From Halostella limicola (GTDB lineage: Archaea > Halobacteriota > Halobacteria > Halobacteriales > Natronoarchaeaceae), in assembly GCF_003675875.1 (NCBI RefSeq), contig NZ_RCDI01000002.1, forward strand, positions 374,786-438,785: a stretch of 64,000 nucleotides of DNA, read 5' to 3'. The position numbers and the translations under genes are program-made. Shown piece by piece: positions 16,957 to 25,213 of the stretch. Each line of letters starts with the position of its first letter. Position 1 is the stretch's first letter. The notes beneath the pieces were generated by a model, which worked only from the letters and a program-made list of their open reading frames with translations, did not search any database and was not told the DNA's origin.

Positions 16957-17862
16957 TCACCGACCGTCGTCGTCGATCGCATCGCTTATCGCGTCGTCAC
17001 TGGCTTCCGACACGTCGTCGCCGTCCGTGCTCTCATCGTTCCGCTCGTCCTCGGCTTCGAGGTCGATCTCCTCGACGTCGGCATCGTCCTCAGCGGCGTC
17101 GCCCGTCTCGTCGCTCCCGTCGTCGACTTCCCCGTCGAGTTCGATCGCCTCGGCCCCGTCGTCCTCGGCTTCCTCGTCGGCGTCGTCCGCGGCCGACTCG
17201 TCCTCCGCCTCGGACGCGCCCGACCCGTCGCTGACTGTGATCTGGGCGGTCTCAAGCACCTTGTCGCTCATCTCGTAGCCGGGCTTGTACACCTCGGCGA
17301 TGGTGTCCGCGGGCTGGTCGCTCTCGACGCGCATCATCACCTCGTGGCGCTGGGGGTCGACATCCTCGCCGGGTTCGGGGTCGATCTCCGAGACGTTCTC
17401 CGCGTCGAGCACCCGGTCGAACTCCTTCAGCGTCATCTTCACGCCCTCGCGGATGCTCTCGACGTCGTCGTGGTCCTGGTCGACCGCCCGCTTCAGGTTG
17501 TCCCGCACGTCTAGCAGGCGCTCGACCAGGTCCTCGGTCGCGCGGTCGCGGATCTGGTCCTGCCGCTTCTTCGCGCGCTTCTTGTAGTTCTGGAAGTCGG
17601 CCTGCTTGCGCTTCAGGCGGTCTTCCAGGTCGTCGATCTCCTCGTCGCGCTCCTCGACCGCCGCTTCGAGTTCGTCGACGCGGCTGTCGAGTTCGACGGC
17701 TTTCTCCAGGAGCTGGTGGACCTCGTCGCCGAGTTCCTCGTCGTGTTCGGCGACCGCGTTCGGGAGCTGTTCGCTGATCGTTTGCTCGTCCTCGTCGGCT
17801 GGCTCGGACGCCGCGTCCTCGGGCTCCGCGGCGGTGGCGTCCGTTCCCTCGTCCTCGCTCAT
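16957..17862 (-). CDS. grpE: Nucleotide exchange factor GrpE with a long acidic C-terminal tail
   Basis: Releases ADP from DnaK. The N-terminal coiled coil spans about residues 45-100 (KAVELDSRVDELEAAVEERD), followed by the four-helix and beta-wing core that ends with GYEMSDKVLETAQITVSDG. The usual protein would stop about there. Here roughly 100 more residues follow, almost all Asp, Glu, Ser and Ala. The tail is unlikely to fold by itself and may add solubility at high salt or bind basic partners. The TATA box TTAAA-type element at 17887-17892 is 27-28 nt from the ATG. Confidence 0.93.
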   Translation of the reverse strand: MSEDEGTDATAAEPEDAASEPADEDEQTISEQLPNAVAEHDEELGDEVHQLLEKAVELDSRVDELEAAVEERDEEIDDLEDRLKRKQADFQNYKKRAKKRQDQIRDRATEDLVERLLDVRDNLKRAVDQDHDDVESIREGVKMTLKEFDRVLDAENVSEIDPEPGEDVDPQRHEVMMRVESDQPADTIAEVYKPGYEMSDKVLETAQITVSDGSGASEAEDESAADDADEEAEDDGAEAIELDGEVDDGSDETGDAAEDDADVEEIDLEAEDERNDESTDGDDVSEASDDAISDAIDDDGR

Positions 17863-17886
17863 AGGCGGAAGAAGCCGACGGGTGGG

Positions 17887-17892
17887 TTTAAT
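17887..17892 (-). promoter_or_regulatory. grpE TATA box
   Basis: The minus strand reads ATTAAA, centred 27-28 nt before the grpE ATG, giving a leaderless transcript. Confidence 0.5.
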
Positions 17893-17962
17893 TCTTGAGG
17901 AATGGTCCGCCGGCGTGCCGGCGGCCGTCGGCGCCCGTCCGCCGCCGGGCGAACGGGGGCGA

Positions 17963-17968
17963 TTTAAC
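17963..17968 (+). promoter_or_regulatory. TATA box of the XPB-like helicase
   Basis: TTTAAC is centred 25-26 nt before the GTG at 17991. It supports that GTG as the start rather than the in-frame extension upstream. Confidence 0.5.
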
Positions 17969-17990
17969 CCCCGAACCCGAACGTCGCCGC

Positions 17991-19331
17991 GTGGCCGCGC
18001 TCACCCTCCGCTTCGAGGACGGGACCGTTCGGATCGAGGGCGAGGGCCGGTGTCCGCCGTTCGTCGAGCGCGATCCCCGCTCCGAGACGCGGCGGGCGCC
18101 GGCCTTCCGCTACGCCGACCTGCTGGACGCGCTGGACGACCGCGGCGTCGACTACGAGGACCGCGTGCTGGCCCTCGACCCCCTATCGGGACTCGACTCG
18201 GCGTACGAACTCCGCGAGTACCAGGCCGAGGCGCTCGCCGCGTGGCGCGACGCCGGGAACGGCGGCGTCCTCGAACTGCCGACGGGGAGCGGCAAGACCG
18301 TCATCGCGATCAAGGCGATCGAGGAGCGTTCGACGCCGACGCTCGTCGTGGTGCCGACGATCGACCTGCTCCAGCAGTGGCGCCGGGAGCTCGCCGCGGA
18401 GTTCGACCGACCCATCGGCCAGCTGGGCGGCGGCGAGCAGCAGCTGGAGCCGATCACCGTCTCCACATACGACTCGGCGTACCTGCGGGCCGACGACATC
18501 GGGAATTGCTTCGGGCTGGTCGTCTTCGACGAGGTCCACCACCTCGGCGGCGAGGGGTTCCGCGAGATCGCTCGCCTGCTCGCCGCTCCCGCACGAATGG
18601 GTCTCACGGCGACGTTCGAACGGCCAGACGACGCCCACGAGGTCGTCGAGGAACTCGTCGGCCCCGTCGCCTACCGTATCTCGCCGGAGGAGCTCGCCGG
18701 CGACCACCTCGCCCCCTACGACGTCAAGCGGATCACCGTCTCGCTGACGGACGAGGAGCGCGAGGAGTACGAGCGCCGTCAGGAGACGTTCACGGACTAC
18801 CTGAAGCGCTCGAACATCCAGATGCGCAGCGGGAGCGACTACCAGGAACTCGTCAAGCGCTCCGGTTCCGACCCGGAGGCCCGCGAGGCCCTGCTCGCCA
18901 AGCAGCGGGCCCGCGAGATAATGATGGGCAGCGAGCGGAAGGTCGACCGCCTCGCCGAGATACTCGACGACCACCGCGGGGACCGCGTTATCGTGTTCAC
19001 CGCCCACAACGACCTCGCGTACCGCATCTCCGAGCGCTTCCTGATCCCCGCCGTCACACACCGCACGAGCGCCGCCGAGCGCCGGGAGATACTCGACGGC
19101 TTCCGCGAGGGCGACTACTCCCGGGTCGTCACCTCGAACGTCCTCGACGAGGGCGTCGACGTGCCGGACGCGAACGTCGCCGTCGTGCTCTCGGGCAGCG
19201 GGAGCGAGCGCGAGTTCACTCAGCGTCTCGGCCGGATCCTCCGCCCGAAGGAGGACGGGCGGGCCGCGCTGCTGTACGAGGTGGTGAGCGAGGAGACGGC
19301 GGAGGAGCGCGTCGCCTCTCGTCGGAGGTGA
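17991..19331 (+). CDS. XPB/Rad25-type superfamily 2 helicase
   Basis: A 446-residue DNA helicase like archaeal XPB. The N-terminal damage-recognition-like region is followed by ELPTGSGKTVIAIKA (Walker A, about residue 95), VFDEVHHLGGEG (motif II, about 178), GLTATFERPDD (motif III), and QRLGRILRPKEDG (motif VI, about 409). The insertion ERRQETFTDYLKRSNIQM is like the thumb region of XPB. In other archaea XPB works with the nuclease Bax1 to unwind and cut damaged DNA. A Bax1-like gene lies 650 bp downstream, past one opposite-strand gene. The GTG start is supported by the TATA box at 17963. Confidence 0.9.
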   Translation: MAALTLRFEDGTVRIEGEGRCPPFVERDPRSETRRAPAFRYADLLDALDDRGVDYEDRVLALDPLSGLDSAYELREYQAEALAAWRDAGNGGVLELPTGSGKTVIAIKAIEERSTPTLVVVPTIDLLQQWRRELAAEFDRPIGQLGGGEQQLEPITVSTYDSAYLRADDIGNCFGLVVFDEVHHLGGEGFREIARLLAAPARMGLTATFERPDDAHEVVEELVGPVAYRISPEELAGDHLAPYDVKRITVSLTDEEREEYERRQETFTDYLKRSNIQMRSGSDYQELVKRSGSDPEAREALLAKQRAREIMMGSERKVDRLAEILDDHRGDRVIVFTAHNDLAYRISERFLIPAVTHRTSAAERREILDGFREGDYSRVVTSNVLDEGVDVPDANVAVVLSGSGSEREFTQRLGRILRPKEDGRAALLYEVVSEETAEERVASRRR

Positions 19332-19348
19332 GCAGTCCGGAGGACTGC
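19332..19348 (+). terminator. Hairpin at the 3' end of the XPB-like gene
   Basis: GCAGTCC at 19332-19338 pairs with GGACTGC at 19342-19348, starting right after the TGA stop. There is no T run, so termination is uncertain. Confidence 0.3.
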
Positions 19349-19401
19349 GAGTCTCGTCGGAACTCGTTCCGCCGGAGGTGAGCGAACCGAAAGTGGACGA
19401 A

Positions 19402-19878
19402 CTATCCCTCTCCGTCCTCCTCGACGGCTTCCCAGCGCGGGCTGATTCCCTTGTTCTCCGCCGCCGCGTACTCGTCGCGTGAGAGGTCGAACTCGAAGGT
19501 GTAGGTGCCGCGCTCCCCGGCGTCGAGGCGGACCGTCTCCCGCTCGGCGTAGGTCGTCCCGTCGACCGTCACCTCGTAGACGAGCACCGCGGCCCGCCGT
19601 TCGTCGGCGGTGTTCTCGACGGTGGTGGTGACGACCATGTCGCCGGCGTCGCTCTCGCCGTAGTCGGTCTCCACGAAGACGAACGGTTCGCCGGGGTCGT
19701 CGGGGACCCCGACGTCGACGTCGCTGAGGTTGAGCTCCTCGGTCGTCGTCTCCGTCACGTACTCGCCGGATTCCGGCGGCCCCTGTCGGGCGTCCCACTC
19801 GCCGCGGTTCTCGCCGCAGCCCGCGAGGCCCGCGATGGCGAGGGCGCTCAGCCGCCGGAGGAGGATCCGCCGTCGCAT
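19402..19878 (-). CDS. Small secreted lipoprotein
   Basis: A 158-residue protein with a basic N-terminus (MRRRILLRRLSALAIA), a lipobox LAGC, and a mature acidic domain of beta character (VVTTTVENTADERRAAVLVYEVTVDG). This resembles FxLyD-type or other Ig-like haloarchaeal lipoproteins. Anchoring on the outer face of the membrane is expected. It lies between the XPB-like and Bax1-like genes on the opposite strand and shows no functional tie to them. Confidence 0.75.
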   Translation of the reverse strand: MRRRILLRRLSALAIAGLAGCGENRGEWDARQGPPESGEYVTETTTEELNLSDVDVGVPDDPGEPFVFVETDYGESDAGDMVVTTTVENTADERRAAVLVYEVTVDGTTYAERETVRLDAGERGTYTFEFDLSRDEYAAAENKGISPRWEAVEEDGEG

Positions 19879-19982
19879 ACTCGGCCACTCGGAGCAGGGC
19901 CACGTATGTCTTGCGACCCGCAGCGGCGACGCGTCGCCCCGAACGGACCGCTTTTGCCGCTGGAACGCGGACTCGCGGACGA

Positions 19983-21542
19983 ATGCTGACGAAGGACCTC
20001 CTGCGCGTCTCGCGGGCCGGCGGGGGGTACCACCCGCAGTTCGCCGGGCGCGAGCACCGCCCGCTCGCGGCGAAGGCGCTCGGCACGTATCAGGGCCACG
20101 TCGGCGAGCAGCGGGGCGACCTGGAGGCGGCGCTGACCGACCTCGAACGGGGGGCCGAGGACTTCAAACTCGTGCGGGGGTTCGCGAAGCTGCTGGAGCG
20201 CGAGGCGGCGTTCGAGACGCGCGCCGGCGTCGACCCGGAACTGGCGCGACGGGAGGCGTTCGCCGCCGGGGAAGCGGTCGGCGTCGTCGCCGAGAGCGAG
20301 CGGGCGACGGCGCTCTCGCGGGCGGCCGACGCGCTCGGCACCGACCCGGACACCGTGGAGGCGGCGCTGTACGCCGACCGCGAGGACCGGCAGGTGCTCG
20401 CGTCGTTCGACGCGCGCTGGTGTCCCGACGACCTGATCGACCAGTACAACCTCTCGCTGGCGCAGACGGCGCTGTTCGACGCGACGGAGGTCCGGGTCCG
20501 GACCTCCGATCCGAAGGCGCTCGTCTCCGCGGTCAAGCGCCTCCGCCTGATGTACGAGGTGCTGAAACGCGACGACGGGAGCCGCGAGGTGGTCGTCACC
20601 GGACCGACGCGGCTCTTCCGGTCGACGCGGCGCTACGGGACGCGGTTCGCCCGCCTGCTCCGGACCGCGGCCAAAGCGGAGGAGTGGCGGCTGACGGCGA
20701 CGATCGACGACCGCGGCACCGAGCGCGAACTCGAACTGTCGGACGCGGACCCGGTGCGCGTCCCCGACGCCGACCCCGTGACCGACGTGACCTACGACAG
20801 CGGGGTCGAGGCGGACTTCGCGGCGCGGTTCGAGTCCCTTGGTCTGGACTGGGACCTCGTTCGCGAGCCCGAACCGCTGGCGGCGGGATCGCGGGTGATG
20901 ATCCCGGACTTCGCGTTCGAGTATGCTCCCGCGACAGTATCCAGCGGAGGCTCGTCGGACGATTCCGACGGCGAACACGCAGACTTCCGCGTCTTCTTCG
21001 AGATAATGGGCTTCTGGACGCCGGAGTACGTCGAGAAGAAGCTCTCGCAGATGGACAGCGTCGAGGACATCGAGCTGCTCGTCGCGGTCGACGAGAGCCT
21101 CGGGGTCGGCGAGGCGATCGAGGCGCGGGACCACCGCGCGATCCCGTACTCGGGGACCGTTCGGATCAAGGACGTCCGCGATGCGCTCCGGCGCTACGAG
21201 GACGAACTGGTGGCGGCGAGCGCCGCCGCGCTCCCGGACGAACTCCGCCCCGACGACGACGTGGTGACGCTCTCCGCGCTCGCCGAGCGTCACGGCGTCA
21301 GCGAGGCGGCCGTCGAGGGGAAGGCGTTCCCGGAGCACGAGCGCGTCGGCCGGACGCTGGTGCGGCCGGCGGTCCTCGACGACCTCGGCGGGCGGATCGA
21401 GGTGGGGATGGATCTCGACGAGGCGTCCGGGGTGCTCGAAGATGCGGGGGTCACCGACGCCAGCGCTGCGCTCTCCGCGCTCGGCTACCGCGTCGAGTGG
21501 ACCGGCCTCGGCGGCGGGACGGTCCGCGAGCGCTCGGACTGA
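19983..21542 (+). CDS. Bax1-like nuclease (DUF790), XPB partner
   Basis: A 519-residue DUF790 protein. It opens MLTKDLLRVSRAGGGYHPQF, typical of this family. The C-terminal third carries a PD-(D/E)xK-like nuclease core: IPDFAFEYAPA near residue 308, FRVFFEIMGFW near 336, and VEKKLSQM. An acidic linker (about 320-332) separates the first two motifs. Archaeal Bax1 binds XPB and cuts 3' of a DNA bubble. Here the gene is near the XPB-like helicase but not co-transcribed without interruption. Confidence 0.85.
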   Translation: MLTKDLLRVSRAGGGYHPQFAGREHRPLAAKALGTYQGHVGEQRGDLEAALTDLERGAEDFKLVRGFAKLLEREAAFETRAGVDPELARREAFAAGEAVGVVAESERATALSRAADALGTDPDTVEAALYADREDRQVLASFDARWCPDDLIDQYNLSLAQTALFDATEVRVRTSDPKALVSAVKRLRLMYEVLKRDDGSREVVVTGPTRLFRSTRRYGTRFARLLRTAAKAEEWRLTATIDDRGTERELELSDADPVRVPDADPVTDVTYDSGVEADFAARFESLGLDWDLVREPEPLAAGSRVMIPDFAFEYAPATVSSGGSSDDSDGEHADFRVFFEIMGFWTPEYVEKKLSQMDSVEDIELLVAVDESLGVGEAIEARDHRAIPYSGTVRIKDVRDALRRYEDELVAASAAALPDELRPDDDVVTLSALAERHGVSEAAVEGKAFPEHERVGRTLVRPAVLDDLGGRIEVGMDLDEASGVLEDAGVTDASAALSALGYRVEWTGLGGGTVRERSD

Positions 21543-21587
21543 CACGACACCCCGGAATGTATGGCGGTTTCCGTCGTACGCCGACCG

Positions 21588-22631
21588 ATGCCAGAGGACC
21601 GCTGCGGCTACACCCACGACGTCACCGCCATTCGGGGAGCCGGCGAGGCCACGTGTTGGCGCCCCGTCTGGGGGGATCGCGACCGGTGCGTGTGGCACGC
21701 CGACGAGCGAGGGAAGACGGAGAACGACCTGGCTGAACTCGCGCCGGAGGACGGTGAGCGGATCGACGGCGCGGTGATAACGACGACGGCGCTCAACGAG
21801 ACTGACCTCTTCGCCGACGCAACGTTCTTCGAAGCGAAGTTCGACAACGTCCGCCTGCGGTACGCCGACTTCTCCGACGCGAACCTCCAGCGGTCGACGT
21901 TCGACGGCGTCGACGCCTACGGCGCGACGTTCCGCGGCGCGGACATGGAGGACTCGCAGATCAAGAACTCCGACCTTCGGAGCGCGACGCTGATCCGTAC
22001 CAGGCTCTATCAGGTCGCGTTCTCCGACACCCGCGTCGACCGCCAGACGGAGTTCGGCCCGAAAGTCGTCTACGAGGAGCACCTCGAGGAGAGCGACGAC
22101 GAGACCACCGTCGCGACCTGCCACGAGGCGGCGACGTGGACGTATCGCCAGCTAGAGAGCCTGTTCACCCAGAACGCCGACCCGGTGCCGACGACGAAGT
22201 ACTTCGTCCGCGAGAAGGACACGCGGCGGAAGGCGGCGTGGAAGCTGGGCAACTACCTGCGGGCGGTGAAGATGGAGGCGTCGCGATGGGTGATGCTGTA
22301 CGGGACGAGCCCTTGGCGGGTCCTCGGCAGTTCGGCCGTCGTGATCCTGCTCTGTGCGATACTGTTCCCCATCACGGGCGGCATCCAGGAGTCGGGCGCG
22401 GAGTACGCGATCACCTACACGCTCGAACAGCCGGAGGACACGGCCGTCCCGGTGATCGTCACGGTCCTCTTCAAGAGCCTCTACTTCAGCGTCGTCACCT
22501 TCGCGACCCTCGGGTTCGGCGACATCAGCCCGGTCGGGAACTTCGCGCGGATGCTCGCCGGGATAGAGTCGCTGCTCGGATCGCTGTTGCTCGCGCTGCT
22601 CGTGTACGTTCTGACCATGACGCCGCGGTGA
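21588..22631 (+). CDS. Pentapeptide-repeat protein fused to a potassium-channel pore
   Basis: The N-terminal ~45 residues hold spaced Cys/His pairs (RCGYTH, CWRPVW, RCVWHAD) that look zinc-binding. Residues ~60-125 are pentapeptide repeats (A/S-D/N-L/F type, e.g. ADFSDANLQRSTFDGVDAYG). A charged helical linker follows. The last ~110 residues contain two hydrophobic helices flanking the selectivity-filter-like TLGFGDISP of two-TM K+ channels. The ATG at 21588 fits relatives better than an upstream ATG at 21561. It probably forms a tetrameric membrane channel with a cytoplasmic beta-helix sensor. Confidence 0.8.
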   Translation: MPEDRCGYTHDVTAIRGAGEATCWRPVWGDRDRCVWHADERGKTENDLAELAPEDGERIDGAVITTTALNETDLFADATFFEAKFDNVRLRYADFSDANLQRSTFDGVDAYGATFRGADMEDSQIKNSDLRSATLIRTRLYQVAFSDTRVDRQTEFGPKVVYEEHLEESDDETTVATCHEAATWTYRQLESLFTQNADPVPTTKYFVREKDTRRKAAWKLGNYLRAVKMEASRWVMLYGTSPWRVLGSSAVVILLCAILFPITGGIQESGAEYAITYTLEQPEDTAVPVIVTVLFKSLYFSVVTFATLGFGDISPVGNFARMLAGIESLLGSLLLALLVYVLTMTPR

Positions 22632-22656
22632 GGCGGTCGGGACGACGGCCCCGCCG

Positions 22657-23163
22657 TCAGAACTCCCGGCGGCGTCCCTTCGGGATACGCGACCTGAGTT
22701 CGCCGTGGAGGTAGAGGCCGACGCCGAGGGGCGCGTCGGTACCCGCGAGGTCGTGGGCGGCGATCAGGTAGCCCCAGTCGCCGTCCCAGTTGAGTTCCTG
22801 GTCCTCGCCGGCGACGAACCGCTCGGCCTGCTCGCGCGTCAGGCGGACGACGTTCCGCTCGGCCTCGACGCCGAAGCGCTGAACCGCCTCGGTCGTCGGT
22901 TTCCAGTGTTCCTGCCGGGTCCGCATGAACGCCATCCCGAGGCCCTCGATCCGGACCGGCGAGTCGACGTCGCCGGCGAACGCCCAGATCTTGCCGGCGC
23001 CTTTCTCCCAGAACGAGATCCCGTCGAACGTCTCCGTCGGGACGGCGAAGCGCTCCTCCCACCAGTCGACGATCTCCTGGCGGGACGCCCGGCCCTCGAC
23101 CTCGCGCTCGTCTGGGGTCTCGGGGAGGCGGTCGAACTGCTGTCCGCTGTTGCCGTCGCTCAT
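22657..23163 (-). CDS. Companion of the RNA m5C methyltransferase (DUF7122/PUA-like)
   Basis: A 168-residue protein whose start overlaps the methyltransferase stop by four bases (ATGA). The C-terminal half (EAERNVVRLTREQAERFVAG, then GYLIAAHDLAGTDAPLGVGL) resembles the PUA-like RNA-binding domain that in bacterial and eukaryotic m5C methyltransferases is fused to the catalytic domain. A split enzyme, with RNA-binding and catalytic parts on two chains, is my inference from this order. Confidence 0.7.
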   Translation of the reverse strand: MSDGNSGQQFDRLPETPDEREVEGRASRQEIVDWWEERFAVPTETFDGISFWEKGAGKIWAFAGDVDSPVRIEGLGMAFMRTRQEHWKPTTEAVQRFGVEAERNVVRLTREQAERFVAGEDQELNWDGDWGYLIAAHDLAGTDAPLGVGLYLHGELRSRIPKGRRREF

Positions 23164-24068
23164 GCCGTCACCTCCAGTTTCGCGACGAAGAAGCCGCCGG
23201 TGTCCTCGAAGTGCGGGTAGATGCGGGCGGCCTTCCGGACGCTCCCGTCGTACTCCTCGCCCTCCCACTCGGTGACGCCGGGGCGGTGTTCGATGTCGAG
23301 GTCCGTCTCGACGAGGCGGCAGTCCTCCTCGCCAAGCACGTGGTCGAGCACGCCCTCGTTCTCCTCGGGGGCGAACGTACACGTCGAGTAGACGACGGTG
23401 CCACCCTCGCGGGTCGCCTGGATCGCCCGCCGGAGGATCCCCTTCTGGACGCCCGCGACGCCCCGGACGTGGCTCATGTCCCACTCGTCCAGCGCGTCGG
23501 GGTTCTTGCGGATCGTCCCCTCGCAGGAGCAAGGGGCGTCGACCAGCGCGCGGTCGAACGGCTCGCCGCCGAACGGCTTCAGCGAGAAGTTCCGCGCGTC
23601 CGCGTTCGTCACGGCGACGTTCGTCACGCCGAGGCGCTCCGCGTTCGAGCGCAGCGCCGAGAGGCGGCCCAGGTTGTTGTCGTTCGCGACCAGCAGGCCG
23701 CGGTCGTCCATCAGCGCCGCGAGGTGCGTCGTCTTGCTCCCGGGCGCGGCGGCGGCGTCCCAGACGCGCTCGCCCGGGTCGGGATCGAGCACCGTCGCCG
23801 GGAGCGAGGACACCTCCTCCTGCCCGTGGATCCAGCCGTGGAAGTACGGCCACGTGTTGCCGGGGCGGTCCGTGTCGACCGTCATGACGCGGTCGTTCCA
23901 CGACGCCCGCTCGTAGCCGACGCCCGCCTCGTCGAACGCGGCGACGACCTCCTCTGTGGTCGCCTTGATCGCGTTGACCCGAACCGCCGAGGGGAGCGGC
24001 CGCCGGCACGCGTCGAGGAAGGCGTCGAAGTCGTCGACGATGGGCCGATACCGTTCCAGTGTCTCCAT
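23160..24068 (-). CDS. RNA cytosine-C5 methyltransferase (RsmB/NOP/Sun family)
   Basis: Transfers methyl from S-adenosylmethionine to cytosine C5 in rRNA or tRNA. The 302-residue protein has the SAM-binding motif I VWDAAAAPGSKTTH, motif IV VDAPCSCEG with Cys180, and motif VI STCTFAPEENE with the catalytic cysteine near 227. Both cysteines of the family's two-cysteine mechanism are present. It lacks the C-terminal PUA extension, which is apparently supplied by the overlapping downstream gene. Confidence 0.93.
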   Translation of the reverse strand: METLERYRPIVDDFDAFLDACRRPLPSAVRVNAIKATTEEVVAAFDEAGVGYERASWNDRVMTVDTDRPGNTWPYFHGWIHGQEEVSSLPATVLDPDPGERVWDAAAAPGSKTTHLAALMDDRGLLVANDNNLGRLSALRSNAERLGVTNVAVTNADARNFSLKPFGGEPFDRALVDAPCSCEGTIRKNPDALDEWDMSHVRGVAGVQKGILRRAIQATREGGTVVYSTCTFAPEENEGVLDHVLGEEDCRLVETDLDIEHRPGVTEWEGEEYDGSVRKAARIYPHFEDTGGFFVAKLEVTA

Positions 24069-24208
24069 TACCCTCCGGTTGGCCCGGCGCTCGCAAGTGC
24101 GTTTCGAAGGGGGTGCGGTCGGCAGGCAGGGGCATCGGCGGTGCGGGATCGCGCGGCCCGCACCCGACCACCCCCACGATTAAGCCCCGTCCGGCGGAGT
24201 GTCCGAAC

Positions 24209-24952
24209 ATGGCGCACGTCAGACTCCGCGGAGACGAGGTCGACCTCGACGAGCCGTACCTGGTGGAAGGGCTGCCCGGCGTCGGGCTGGTCGGGAAGAT
24301 CGCCACAGATCATCTGGTGGAGCAGTTCGACATGGAGTACTACGCCAGCGTCCACTGCGACGGGCTCCCCCGGATCGGCGTCTATCAGGACGGCGACCGG
24401 TCGGTCCGCCCGCCGGTGCGACTGTACGCGGACGAGGAGCGGGACCTGCTCGCCCTCCAGAGCGACGTGCCGGTCTCGGCCGAGAACGCCGGCGACTTCG
24501 CGGACTGCGTGACGGGGTGGATCGACGACAACGACGCGACGCCCCTGTACCTCAGCGGCAGGCCGGCGGAGAAAGACGGCGACGTCCCCGCCCTGTTCGG
24601 CGTCGGCACCGGCGACGGCGGCGAGTGGCTGAACGAGCGGGACATCGATACGCCGAGCGAGAGCGGCGCGATCGCCGGGCCGACGGGCGCGCTCATCGCC
24701 CGGTCCGCGGAGAACGACCTCGACAGCGTCGGCCTCATCGTCGAGAGCGACCCGCAGTTCCCCGACCCCGAGGCGGCGCGGGTGCTCATCGACCGCGGCA
24801 TCGCCCCGCTGGCGAACGTCGACGCGGACGTCTCGAACCTGGTCGACCGCGCCGAGGAGATCCGCCAGCAGAAGGAGCAACTCGCCCAGCGGATGGGTCA
24901 GGCCGACGAGGACGAGAGCTCGCAGGCCCAGCCGCTGCGGATGTTCCAGTAG
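24209..24952 (+). CDS. PAC2-family proteasome assembly chaperone-like protein
   Basis: A 247-residue PAC2-superfamily protein. It has the signature YLVEGLPGVGLVGKIATDHL near residue 20, GAIAGPTGALIARS in the middle, and a C-terminal coiled coil (AEEIRQQKEQLAQRM). Archaeal members are proposed proteasome assembly factors. The ATG at 24209 is 28 nt from an ATTAAG box, so it is probably leaderless. The next small gene follows on the same strand. Confidence 0.88.
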   Translation: MAHVRLRGDEVDLDEPYLVEGLPGVGLVGKIATDHLVEQFDMEYYASVHCDGLPRIGVYQDGDRSVRPPVRLYADEERDLLALQSDVPVSAENAGDFADCVTGWIDDNDATPLYLSGRPAEKDGDVPALFGVGTGDGGEWLNERDIDTPSESGAIAGPTGALIARSAENDLDSVGLIVESDPQFPDPEAARVLIDRGIAPLANVDADVSNLVDRAEEIRQQKEQLAQRMGQADEDESSQAQPLRMFQ

Positions 24953-24998
24953 CGCGCGAGTGACAGCCCTTTTAGTCGCGACGCGACGACAAGGAGCC

Positions 24999-25145
24999 AT
25001 GAGCGATCTTGAAGACGCCGTCGAGGAGTTCCTCGACGAGGCCGACACGGTGTACGGCGAGTACGAACAGGGGTACATGGACGCCGACGTGGCGCTCGAC
25101 CGCCTCGAAACTCACCTCGACGAACTGCGGGCGGCCCGCGAGTAA
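24999..25145 (+). CDS. Small acidic protein of 48 residues
   Basis: MSDLEDAVEEFLDEADTVYG followed by a helical, amphipathic remainder with a probable helix-turn-helix hairpin. The start is supported by a strong Shine-Dalgarno AAGGAG two bases before the ATG. A TTTTAG box centred about 26 nt upstream also lies at leaderless distance. Function unknown. Confidence 0.7.
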   Translation: MSDLEDAVEEFLDEADTVYGEYEQGYMDADVALDRLETHLDELRAARE

Positions 25146-25213
25146 CGGCGGGATAGCTCCTCGGTCCGGGCGCATCATTTATCGTGGTCCGGTCTCTGTT
25201 ATCTGACAATCGA

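Noticed and set aside
19321-19400. CGGAGGTGAGC direct repeats after the XPB-like gene as ribosome binding sites
   Set aside because: No start codon with a coding frame follows at suitable distance on the plus strand.
19848-22124. 758-residue antisense frame opposite the Bax1-like gene
   Set aside because: Same GC-shadow pattern; the plus-strand protein has recognisable nuclease motifs.
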